DNA of 64,000 bases from Caulobacter sp. (lineage in GTDB: Bacteria; Pseudomonadota; Alphaproteobacteria; Caulobacterales; Caulobacteraceae). The position numbers and the translations under genes were made by a program. Location of the stretch: positions 142,908-206,907 of the forward strand of contig JAUXVF010000029.1 of assembly GCA_030680355.1 (NCBI GenBank). The letters are read 5' to 3'. Shown in pieces: positions 51,907-61,383 of the stretch (the first letter of the stretch is position 1; every line of letters starts with the position of its first letter). The notes beneath the pieces were generated by a model. That model saw nothing but the letters and a program-made list of their open reading frames with translations, was not told the DNA's origin and ran no database searches.

Positions 51907-52505
51907 TGCCGGACTTCTCGCTTGAAGCGGCCTGCCTGGGCCCGGTCTGTGGCGTCGACGAGGCCGGGCGCGGGCCGCTGGCCGGTCCGGTCTGCGCCGC
52001 CGCTGTCATCCTCGACCCTGCCACGGCGCCCGCCGGGCTCGATGACTCCAAGAAGCTCACGGCCCGCAAACGCGATGCCCTGGCCGTCGAGATCAAGGCC
52101 CGTTCGGTGGCCTGGTGCGTGGCCTACGCCAGCGTCGAGGAGATCGCCGAGCTGAACATCCTGCACGCCACCGGCCTGGCCATGCATCGCGCCGTGACCG
52201 GCCTGTCGGTGACCGCCGCCTTCGCCCTGGTCGACGGCAATTACCGCTTCAAACTGCCCTGCGCGTTGCAGACCGTGGTCAAGGGCGACGGCTTGAGCGC
52301 CTCGATCGCCGCCGCCTCGATCCTGGCCAAGACCGCCCGCGACCAGCTGATGGTCGAGATGGACGCGGTCCATCCCGGCTACGGCTTCGCCGGCCACAAG
52401 GGCTACGGCGCCCCCGTGCATCTCGAAGCCCTGCGCCGCCTCGGCCCCAGCCCGATCCACCGCATGAGCTGGGGCGCGGTGCGGGCGATGGTGGGAGAGG
52501 GTTGA
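51906..52505 (+). CDS. rnhB: Ribonuclease HII
   Basis: Removes ribonucleotides from DNA hybrids. The 199 residues carry [16 protein letters not shown] (Asp18, Glu19), [19 protein letters not shown] and [16 protein letters not shown] with the catalytic aspartates. It is coupled to tag by a TGATG junction. In Caulobacter relatives rnhB commonly lies close to ccrM; here ccrM is 5 kb away. Confidence 0.94.
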   Translation: MPDFSLEAACLGPVCGVDEAGRGPLAGPVCAAAVILDPATAPAGLDDSKKLTARKRDALAVEIKARSVAWCVAYASVEEIAELNILHATGLAMHRAVTGLSVTAAFALVDGNYRFKLPCALQTVVKGDGLSASIAAASILAKTARDQLMVEMDAVHPGYGFAGHKGYGAPVHLEALRRLGPSPIHRMSWGAVRAMVGEG

Positions 52506-52557
52506 AACTCTCCCGTGAAGGACAGGGGGCTATCGCCTTTCTAGGATGCCGCCCCAA

Positions 52558-52718
52558 AGCCCTCCTCCTCGATGGAGGAGGGTTGGGTGGTGGTGTGGCC
52601 GCCGAGTCCGGGCGAGGCGCGCGATATGGCGCCGGCGCCAAACTGCTCCCTTCCGGCAACACTGGAACCACACCTCCATCCCCAACCCTTCCCCCATCGA
52701 GGGGGAAGGGAGCCCAGC
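52558..52718 (-). repeat. Hairpin-ended 160-bp repeat, copy B (inverted)
   Basis: Reverse-complement copy of the element at 43308-43465: same terminal hairpins (CCCTCCTCC.. and CCTTCCCCC.. with TCGA loops), same inner arms, and a centre that keeps GGCGCCGGCGCCA but otherwise varies. It fills most of the 274 bases between the convergent rnhB and acyl-CoA dehydrogenase genes. Nothing else is seen in that gap. Confidence 0.85.
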
Positions 52719-52779
52719 GCGCCTGTGCCGACCAAATACAGTCGTCCCTTCGGGCAGAAGGGAGAGCGGGCGCCCGCCG

Positions 52780-53949
52780 CTAGATCCCCATCTGCCGCGC
52801 CGCCAGATCGCGCATGATCTCCTCACTGCCGCCGCCGATGGCGTTGACCCGCACCTCGCGATAGATGCGTTCGACCCGGCCGCCGCGCATGTAGCCGGCG
52901 CCGCCCATGATCTGCATCGCCTCGCGGGCGCAGTATTCCATGGTCTCGGTGGCCTGGACCTTGAGCAGGGCGATCTCGGCGATCGGCGACTCGCCAGCCT
53001 GGATGCGCCAGGCGAGCAGCTCCAGCCAGGCCTGGGTGGCGTTGATGCGTTTGTACATCTCGGCCAGCTTGTGGCGGATCACCTGATGGTCGGCGAGCCG
53101 CTTGCCGAAGGTCTTGCGTTCGCGGGCCCAGTCGATGGCGTCCTCGAGACAGACCTTCGAAAAGCCCAGCGCCCCGGCGGTCATGCCGATCCGCTCGCCG
53201 TTGAAGTTCTGCATGATGCCGGAAAAGCCCATGTTTTCCTGGCCGATCAGGTTGTCGGCCGGGACCCGCACATCGTCAAAGAACAGCGCCGCCGTATCGC
53301 TGGCCCACCAGCCCTGTTTCTTCAGCGGCGTACGGGTGAAGCCCTCCCGCTCCCGCTCGATCAGCAGCAGGGAGACGCCGCCGGCCCCCTCCCCGCCGGT
53401 GCGCACGGCGACGGTGTAGAAATCGGCCCGCATGCCGCTGGTGATGAACATCTTGGAGCCGTTGACGACATAGTCGTCGCCGTCGCGGCGGGCGCTGGTC
53501 TTCAGATTGGCGACGTCGGAACCGCCCGACGGCTCGGTGATGGCCAGGGCCGAGATCTTCTCCCCCGACAGCACCTGGGGAATGATCCGATCCTTCATGT
53601 CCTGGCTGCCCATGCGCCGAATCGGCGGCAGGCCGATGCCGTGGCTCATCAGGCTGGCGTTGATGCCCCCCGCGCCATGACGGGCCATCTCCTGGCTGGT
53701 GATGATCGACATGAAGGGATCGGTGGCCACGCCGCCGTATTCCTCGGGCCAGCCGAGCCGCAGCAGGCCGATCTCGGAGGCCTTTTTGTAGAGCTCGCGA
53801 GGAAACTCGCCGGCCTCGTCCCACTGGTCGGCGAAGGGCATGATTTCCTTCTCGACCCACCGCCGCAGCGTGTCGCGCCAGGCGTGATGGTGGTCTTCGT
53901 AGAAGGGGCTGGTGCGGCTGGCGTCAAGGGGGGCGAGCGGGCTGGGCAT
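52780..53949 (-). CDS. Acyl-CoA dehydrogenase
   Basis: FAD enzyme of 389 residues for alpha,beta-dehydrogenation of acyl-CoA. Signatures are ALAITEPSGGSDVANLKT, the FAD-contacting MFITSG, ERIGMTAGALG, GKRLADHQVIRHKLAEMY, and QIMGGAGYMRGGRVERIYREVRVNAIGGGSEEIMRDL with the catalytic Glu region near the end. ATG at 53949 starts the conserved part. Chain specificity is not readable. Thiolase and SDR genes on the same strand 1 kb upstream suggest a common beta-oxidation role. Confidence 0.9.
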   Translation of the reverse strand: MPSPLAPLDASRTSPFYEDHHHAWRDTLRRWVEKEIMPFADQWDEAGEFPRELYKKASEIGLLRLGWPEEYGGVATDPFMSIITSQEMARHGAGGINASLMSHGIGLPPIRRMGSQDMKDRIIPQVLSGEKISALAITEPSGGSDVANLKTSARRDGDDYVVNGSKMFITSGMRADFYTVAVRTGGEGAGGVSLLLIEREREGFTRTPLKKQGWWASDTAALFFDDVRVPADNLIGQENMGFSGIMQNFNGERIGMTAGALGFSKVCLEDAIDWARERKTFGKRLADHQVIRHKLAEMYKRINATQAWLELLAWRIQAGESPIAEIALLKVQATETMEYCAREAMQIMGGAGYMRGGRVERIYREVRVNAIGGGSEEIMRDLAARQMGI

Positions 53950-54058
53950 GGCGTCTGCGATCCTCCGGCGCTTCTCATGAGCGCGCTTTCGCGGGATGAT
54001 GTCGGCCATTCCGTTGCGGCAGTCGAGCCGGACGCCGCCCGACAGGAGCGCCAAGACC

Positions 54059-54922
54059 ATGTGTGACGACGACATCCATCCCGGCCTGGTGGTCGATCCC
54101 ACCGTTTCGCGCCGCACGTTCGGCCTGGCCGCCCTGGCCGTCGCCGGCGTCGCCGGATCGGCCCGCGCCGGAACCCCGGTGGTCGAGCGGGACGTCAGGG
54201 TGACCACGACCGACGGCGTGGCGGACGCGGCGCTCTACCACCCCGAGGGCAGGGGACCCTGGCCGGCGGTTCTGCTCTGGCCCGATATCATCAGCCTGCG
54301 GCCGACCTTCCGCGAGATGGGCCGCCGCCTGGCCGCCGAGGGTTATGTCGTGCTGGTTCCCAACCTCTACTACCGGGTCAAACGGGCGCCGGTGGTCGAG
54401 AGCGGCTTCAACTGGGCCGATCCCGAGGACCGGGCCAAGATCGTCCCGCTGCGCGCCAGCGTGACCCCGGAGGGGACTGACAGCGACGCCATCGCCTTCC
54501 TGGCCTTCCTCGACGCCCAGCCGCAGGCGGACAAGACGAAAAAGGCCGGGGTGCAGGGCTATTGCATGGGCGGACCGCTGTCGTTCCGCACCGCCGCGGC
54601 GGTGTCCGACCGCATCGCCGCCGTGGCCAGTTTCCATGGCGGCGGTCTGGTCACCGACCAGCCCGACAGCCCGCACCTGCTGCTGCCGAAGACAAAGGCC
54701 GAATATCTGATCTGCGTCGCCGACAACGACGACAAGGCCGACCCGACGGTGAAGGACAGGCTGGCGGCGGCGATGAAGGCCGCCGGCCGGACCGCCAGGA
54801 TCGAGGTCTATGCCGGCGCCAGCCACGGCTGGTGCGTCCGGGGCAGCGCCGTCTACGACGAGCCGGCCGCCGAAAAGGCCTGGGCCGAACTGCTCGCGTT
54901 CTACAAACGCGTGCTGGTCTAG
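54059..54922 (+). CDS. Tat-exported dienelactone hydrolase family protein
   Basis: Protein of 287 residues. A twin-arginine signal (SRRTFGLAALAVAGVAGSARAG, about 18-38) precedes an alpha/beta hydrolase. The nucleophile is the Cys of GYCMGGP and the His is in GASHGW. ATG at 54059 places the Tat motif normally; an upstream ATG adds 21 residues. Export of a Cys-nucleophile DLH is less common than the cytoplasmic form. It is divergent from the acyl-CoA dehydrogenase gene. Substrate unknown. Confidence 0.82.
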   Translation: MCDDDIHPGLVVDPTVSRRTFGLAALAVAGVAGSARAGTPVVERDVRVTTTDGVADAALYHPEGRGPWPAVLLWPDIISLRPTFREMGRRLAAEGYVVLVPNLYYRVKRAPVVESGFNWADPEDRAKIVPLRASVTPEGTDSDAIAFLAFLDAQPQADKTKKAGVQGYCMGGPLSFRTAAAVSDRIAAVASFHGGGLVTDQPDSPHLLLPKTKAEYLICVADNDDKADPTVKDRLAAAMKAAGRTARIEVYAGASHGWCVRGSAVYDEPAAEKAWAELLAFYKRVLV

Positions 54923-54978
54923 GTTCCAGACCCGCCGCCGACCGCGCCCTTCCTCCGGGCGCGACCGGCGGCGTCAGG

Positions 54979-56217
54979 TCAGATGCGCTCGATGATGATG
55001 GCCGGGGCCATGCCGCCGCCGGCGCACATGGTCACCAGACCGCGCTTGAGGTCGCGCCGCTCGAGCTCATCGAGCACCGTGCCGATCAGCATCGCCCCGG
55101 TGGCGCCGATGGGATGGCCGAGCGCCATGGCCCCGCCGTTCACATTGACCTTGTCGCGGTCGAGCTTGAGGTCGCGCTGGAACTTCTCGGCGACCACGGC
55201 GAAGGCCTCGTTGATTTCCCACAGATCGATGTCGTCGATGGTCAGACCGGCCTTGGCCAGCACCTTGCGGGCCGCCGGAACCGGGGCGTTGAGCATCAGG
55301 GTCGGGGAGTCGCCCTGGTTGGCGATGGCCACGATGCGGGCCCGGGGCTTGAGACCGTTGGCCTTGGCGTAGTCGGGCGAGGCCATCAGGATCGCCGCCG
55401 AGCCGTCGACCACGCCCGAGCTGTTGCCGGCATGGTGGACGAAGTTGATGTCGAGGTCGGGATAGGCCTGCAGGATCAGGCTGCGATAGGTGGTTCCGGC
55501 CTCGTCGATGGCGATGTCGGCCAGGGCCTCGAACGACGGCTTCAGGGACGCCAGACCCTCGGCGGTGGTCTGCGGCCGGGGGAATTCCTCATGGTCGAGG
55601 GCCAGCGAGCCGTCCTCGCGCAGGACCGGGATCAGGCTGCGGTCGAAACGGCCCTCGGCGATGGCCACGGCGGCCCGGCGCTGGCTTTCCAGAGCCAGGG
55701 CGTCGAGGGCGGCGCGGTCGATGCCCTCGAGCGTGGCGATGGCGTCGGCGCAGATGCCCTGGTTGGTCTGGGGATGGCGCGCGCGCAGACGCAGGTTGCC
55801 CTGGTCCATGGTCGGCGGCCCGTCGCCCGGATTGCGGCGGTTGGGCATCGACATCATCTCGGTGCCCCCGGCCACGACCAGGTCGGCCATCCCGGCCATG
55901 ATCGTCGCGGCAGCCAGGTTGGTGGCGGTGATGCCCGAGCCGCAGAAACGGTCCAGGGTCACGCCGCTGCTGCGCACGTCATAGCCGGCGTCGAGCGCCG
56001 ACATCCGGCCGAGATCCCCGCCCTGCGGACCGCGCTGGGAGCTGGTGCCCCAGATCACGTCGTCGACCTCGGCGGTGTTGATGCCGTTACGCTCGGCCAG
56101 CGCCTTGAGCACCGTGGCTCCCAGCTGCTGCGGGTGGATTTCGGACAGGGCCCCCTTGCCGTATTTGCCGATGCCGCGGGGGGTGCGGCAGGCGTCGATG
56201 ATCCAGGCGTCGGTCAT
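54979..56217 (-). CDS. Acetyl-CoA C-acyltransferase (thiolase)
   Basis: Thiolase of 412 residues. Cys92 is in DRFCGSGIT, the His is in GHPIGATGAM, and the second Cys is in MCAGGGMAPA. The length and the FVHHAGNSSGVVDGSAAIL stretch fit the fatty-acid oxidation FadA/acetyl-CoA acyltransferase type. It lies 37 bp downstream of an HSD10-like SDR and is probably cotranscribed with it. Confidence 0.91.
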   Translation of the reverse strand: MTDAWIIDACRTPRGIGKYGKGALSEIHPQQLGATVLKALAERNGINTAEVDDVIWGTSSQRGPQGGDLGRMSALDAGYDVRSSGVTLDRFCGSGITATNLAAATIMAGMADLVVAGGTEMMSMPNRRNPGDGPPTMDQGNLRLRARHPQTNQGICADAIATLEGIDRAALDALALESQRRAAVAIAEGRFDRSLIPVLREDGSLALDHEEFPRPQTTAEGLASLKPSFEALADIAIDEAGTTYRSLILQAYPDLDINFVHHAGNSSGVVDGSAAILMASPDYAKANGLKPRARIVAIANQGDSPTLMLNAPVPAARKVLAKAGLTIDDIDLWEINEAFAVVAEKFQRDLKLDRDKVNVNGGAMALGHPIGATGAMLIGTVLDELERRDLKRGLVTMCAGGGMAPAIIIERI

Positions 56218-56254
56218 GGTCAGGTTTCCTTCAAACTCGGGTTTGACGAGGGGG

Positions 56255-57037
<783 letters not shown>

Positions 57038-57134
57038 GGGATCTGTCTCCTGGAAGCAGACACCATAGGCGCCTTGGCGTAGCGTCAGGCTAGAGCGGAG
57101 ATTGGGCGGGCGCCCGGGTCGGAGGATCGCGACG

Positions 57135-57554
57135 ATGGCCTGTTGGCTGGTGAAATCGGAACCGGACGTCTTTTCCTGGGACGACCTGGTCAGGACCGGG
57201 GCCAGGGGCGAGCCCTGGAACGGCGTGCGCAACCACACCGCCAAGCTCAACATGAAGGCCATGAAGACCGGCGACGGCGTCTTCTTCTACCACTCCCAGG
57301 CCGGCAAGGCGGTCGTCGGCATCGCTGAGGTCATCCGCGAACACTACCCCGACCCGAGCGACCCCAAGGGCGTCTTCGTCTGCGTCGATCTCAAGGCCGT
57401 TCGCCCCCTGCCCCGCCCGGTCACCCTGGCCCAGGCCAAGGCCGATCCGGCGCTGGCGGCCATGTCGCTGGTCACCTCGTTCCGGCTCTCGGTCCAGCCG
57501 GTCACGCAGGCGGAATGGGACCATGTCCGCCGGCTCGGCGGCGACGCCCCCTGA
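57135..57554 (+). CDS. EVE domain-containing protein
   Basis: Protein of 139 residues, a stand-alone EVE/PUA-like domain. Motifs are CWLVKSEPDVFSWDDL, WNGVRNHTAKLNMKAMKTGD, FYHSQAGKAVVGIAEV and the closing SLVTSFRLSVQPVTQAEW. EVE proteins bind modified nucleobases; its place directly upstream of the DNA methyltransferase ccrM is suggestive. A GGAGG ribosome site sits 9 bp ahead of the ATG. Confidence 0.9.
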   Translation: MACWLVKSEPDVFSWDDLVRTGARGEPWNGVRNHTAKLNMKAMKTGDGVFFYHSQAGKAVVGIAEVIREHYPDPSDPKGVFVCVDLKAVRPLPRPVTLAQAKADPALAAMSLVTSFRLSVQPVTQAEWDHVRRLGGDAP

Positions 57555-57564
57555 CGCCGCGCGT

Positions 57565-58739
<1,175 letters not shown>

Positions 58740-58761
58740 GAGCAACCGCGCGGCCCCGGCC

Positions 58762-58874
58762 TGCGTCCTTCGACACGCCCCGGCCAAACGCCGGGGCTGC
58801 TCAGGATGACTTAGAAGGGACGCTGAAAAATTTGGTCATGGTGAGCAGCGCGAAGCGCGTGTCGAAGGACGCAG
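58762..58874. repeat. Inverted pair of REP-like units
   Basis: Unit 1 (58762-58810) is TGCGTCCTTCGACACG, hairpin, CTCAGGATGAC. Unit 2 (58834-58874) is its reverse: GGTCATGGTGAGCAG, hairpin CGCGAAGCGCG, TGTCGAAGGACGCA. They lie in the gap between convergent ccrM and mutY. Same family as 37342 and 41531. Confidence 0.8.
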
Positions 58875-58880
58875 GAACGA

Positions 58881-59912
58881 TCAGCCCAACCCCTTCCGCG
58901 CCGCCTTCAAAAACACGCTCGGCAAGGCTCCCAGCCCGTCCGGCCCGGTCCACACCGCGTCCATCGCCCCCTCCGCCCGGAACACCCGCAGGGTCAGCGA
59001 GAAGTGGGTGAAGACGTGCTCGATCTCTCCGGCATCGCGCCAGGCGCCGGCCACCGGCGCCGCCGCCACGGCCTCTTCGTCCGACCACGGCTCACCGCGC
59101 CAGTCGCTGGTCGGCAGACCCAGCATGCCCCCGAGCAGCCCTTTCGGCGGCCGCAGCACCAGCGCCACGTCACTATCCCGCGTCAGCAGATATGCTGCGC
59201 CGTAGCGTCGCGGCCGGTCGGCCTTCTTGGTCCGGCGCGGAAATGTCTCGCCGTCCCCCCGCGCGAACGCCGCGCAGAACCTCGACACCGGGCACCGCTC
59301 ACACAGCGGCGCCTTGGGCCGACACACCGTCGCCCCCAGGTCCATCAGCGCCTGGGCCCAGTCGCCGGGGCGGTCATCCGTGACCATCTCGCCGGCCAGC
59401 CGTTTCAGCTCCGGCTTGCTTGCCGGCATCGGCGCTTCCACCGCGAACAGCCGGGCGACCACCCGCTCGACATTGCCGTCGACGACATTGGCCTTCCGGT
59501 CAAAGGCGATGGCCGCCACGGCGGCGGCGGTATAGTCGCCGACCCCTGGCAGCGCCAGCAGCCCGGCTTCGGTATCGGGAAATACACCGTCGTATTTTTC
59601 AGTCACGGCCCGGGCGCAGGCCAGCAGATTGCGGGCCCGGGCGTAGTAGCCGAGCCCCGCCCAGGCGGCCATCACCGCGCCGTCGGCCTCGGCGGCCAGG
59701 TCGGCGACGGTCGGCCAGCGCCGGGTGAAGCTCAGGAAATAGGGCGTCGCATGCGGCACGGTGGTCTGCTGCAGCATCACCTCCGACAGCCACACCCGGT
59801 AGGGATCGGCCCGCGCACTCCCCGGCCCCGCCCGCCACGGCAGGTCGCGGGCGTTGGCGTCGTACCAGGCCAGCAGGGCGGCGCGGAGGGCGGGGATGGC
59901 GGCGGCGGGCAT
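58881..59912 (-). CDS. mutY: A/G-specific adenine glycosylase
   Basis: Removes adenine opposite 8-oxoguanine. The 343 residues have SEVMLQQTTV with Glu44, the helix-hairpin-helix LPGVGDYTAAAV with Asp145 following in VVDGNVERV, and the 4Fe-4S cysteines Cys197, Cys204, Cys207 and Cys213. A C-terminal Nudix-like recognition domain covers about 230-343. The start is ATG at 59912 with AGGACC ahead. Convergent with ccrM. Confidence 0.95.
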   Translation of the reverse strand: MPAAAIPALRAALLAWYDANARDLPWRAGPGSARADPYRVWLSEVMLQQTTVPHATPYFLSFTRRWPTVADLAAEADGAVMAAWAGLGYYARARNLLACARAVTEKYDGVFPDTEAGLLALPGVGDYTAAAVAAIAFDRKANVVDGNVERVVARLFAVEAPMPASKPELKRLAGEMVTDDRPGDWAQALMDLGATVCRPKAPLCERCPVSRFCAAFARGDGETFPRRTKKADRPRRYGAAYLLTRDSDVALVLRPPKGLLGGMLGLPTSDWRGEPWSDEEAVAAAPVAGAWRDAGEIEHVFTHFSLTLRVFRAEGAMDAVWTGPDGLGALPSVFLKAARKGLG

Positions 59913-59920
59913 TGGTCCTG

Positions 59921-60058
59921 GGGAGAAGGGATTAGGGAGTAGGGGTTAGGGAGTGGGGGTTAGGGGTTAGCCGACCGGCGGTGCAATTGGACAGCGGATA
60001 TCCACTCCCTACTCCCTAGCCCCTACTCCCTACTCCCTAACCCCTAGTCCCCACCCCC
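59921..60058. repeat. G-rich heptad inverted repeat, copy 2
   Basis: The left arm (59921-59970) has successive G3-G5 runs at about 7-base spacing (units GGGAGTA, GGGGTTA). The right arm (60003-60058) has matching C runs. About 32 bases of ordinary sequence separate them. The element lies between the divergent mutY and DUF721 genes, immediately upstream of both starts. Each arm could fold into a G-quadruplex on one strand. Confidence 0.8.
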
Positions 60059-60080
60059 TGGAACGCCCTAGACTACCCCC

Positions 60081-60629
60081 ATGCGCCGCCGTTCCCTCCC
60101 CACCGCCCAGGAAGCGATCGAGATCCTCTCGCGTCGCCGCACGAAACCAATGTTTCGCTCGGCGCCGCCGGTGGGCAAATCCCTGACCCCGGTGCTCAAG
60201 GCGCTGGAGGAACGCTTCGGCCAGGGCCCCGGCCAGCTGCAGCTGAAATGGCGCGAAATCGTCGGCGAGACCCTGGCCCGCCACACCGAGCCGCTGAAAC
60301 TGGTCAAGGGCCGCGGCAGCGCCCCCGGGGTGCTCGAAATCAAGGTCGCCGGCGCCGCCGCCGCCATCGTCCAGCACCAGGCCCCCGAAATCCTCCAGCG
60401 CGTCGCCCTGGTCCTCGGCGAGGGCAAGGTCGGCAAACTGCGCATCATCCAGGGCCCGATCCGGGTCCGGGCCGGGCGACCGCAGGCGGCGCGTCGCCGG
60501 CCGAAGGGACCGCTCGACGCCGCCGCCGAACAGGGTCTGGCCGAGGGCCTGACCGCCCAGCCCGAGGGGCCGCTGCGCGACGCCCTGCTGCGTCTGGGCC
60601 GCGAAACCCTGCGCGGTCGTGACAGTTGA
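60081..60629 (+). CDS. DUF721/DciA-like protein
   Basis: Protein of 182 residues with a DUF721 domain (about 35-125; GPGQLQLKWREIVGETLARHTEPLKL ... GVLEIKVAGAAAAIVQHQAPEIL). DciA in this family loads the replicative helicase where DnaC is absent. The C-terminal 60 residues are basic and low-complexity. It lies between mutY and the dsbA-like gene, as in Caulobacter relatives. DciA function is inferred from the family. Confidence 0.82.
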   Translation: MRRRSLPTAQEAIEILSRRRTKPMFRSAPPVGKSLTPVLKALEERFGQGPGQLQLKWREIVGETLARHTEPLKLVKGRGSAPGVLEIKVAGAAAAIVQHQAPEILQRVALVLGEGKVGKLRIIQGPIRVRAGRPQAARRRPKGPLDAAAEQGLAEGLTAQPEGPLRDALLRLGRETLRGRDS

Positions 60630-60731
60630 CATCGCCCCGGCGTGAAGGCTGTTGCGCCTTCTAATCGCCGACTTCGTCATGCCTGTGGAATCGGGCTCTA
60701 ATCATTGTTCGAACTCTGGGGGACTTCCCGC

Positions 60732-61364
60732 ATGCGCAGCTTCGCTCGCCGATCCATCCTGACCGCCGCCCTGGCGGTCGCAACCTTCGCCCTGGCCGCC
60801 TGCGGCGGCGGCGGCGGCCAGACGGTCACCGCCGACGACATGAGCCTCGGCAAGGCCGACGCGCCGGTGACGGTGATCGAGTACGCCTCCCTGTCCTGCA
60901 GCCACTGCGGCCGCTGGAACCGTGAGGTCTTCCCTGAGTTCAAGACGAAATACATCGACAGCGGCAAGGTCCGTTACGTCTTCCGCGAGTTCATCACCGC
61001 CCCGCCGGAAATGGCCACCGCCGGCGCCCTGCTGGCCCGCTGCGCCGGCAAGGACAAGTATTTCACCGTCGTCGACGCCGTCTTCCACGGCCAGGAAGAG
61101 ATCTACACCACCGGCGACATCCGCGGCGTGCTGCTGCGCATCGCCCAGTCGGCCGGCCTCAGCGAAGACCAGTTCATGAGCTGCGTCAGCGATGAGAAGG
61201 CGCTCAAGGCCCTCAACGCCCGCGTCGAGAAATACGCCAAGGAAGCCAAGATCGAGGGCACCCCGACCTTCTTCTTCAATGGCGACAAATACGACAAGGG
61301 CGAGATGCCTATGGCCGATATCGACGCCGCCTACGCCAAGGCGCTGGCCGCCACCAGGAAGTAG
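60732..61364 (+). CDS. DsbA-family thiol oxidoreductase lipoprotein
   Basis: Protein of 210 residues. The lipoprotein signal ends in LAAC (Cys24) and is followed by a GGGGG linker. A thioredoxin/DsbA fold has active site Cys56-Ser-His-Cys59 ([10 protein letters not shown]) and cis-Pro in GTPTFFF. It probably forms or isomerises disulfides in the periplasm, anchored to a membrane. ATG at 60732 gives a normal signal; nine upstream codons are possible. smc follows 20 bp later. Confidence 0.9.
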   Translation: MRSFARRSILTAALAVATFALAACGGGGGQTVTADDMSLGKADAPVTVIEYASLSCSHCGRWNREVFPEFKTKYIDSGKVRYVFREFITAPPEMATAGALLARCAGKDKYFTVVDAVFHGQEEIYTTGDIRGVLLRIAQSAGLSEDQFMSCVSDEKALKALNARVEKYAKEAKIEGTPTFFFNGDKYDKGEMPMADIDAAYAKALAATRK

Positions 61365-61383
61365 GGAAGGTCGTTCAGCGCCC

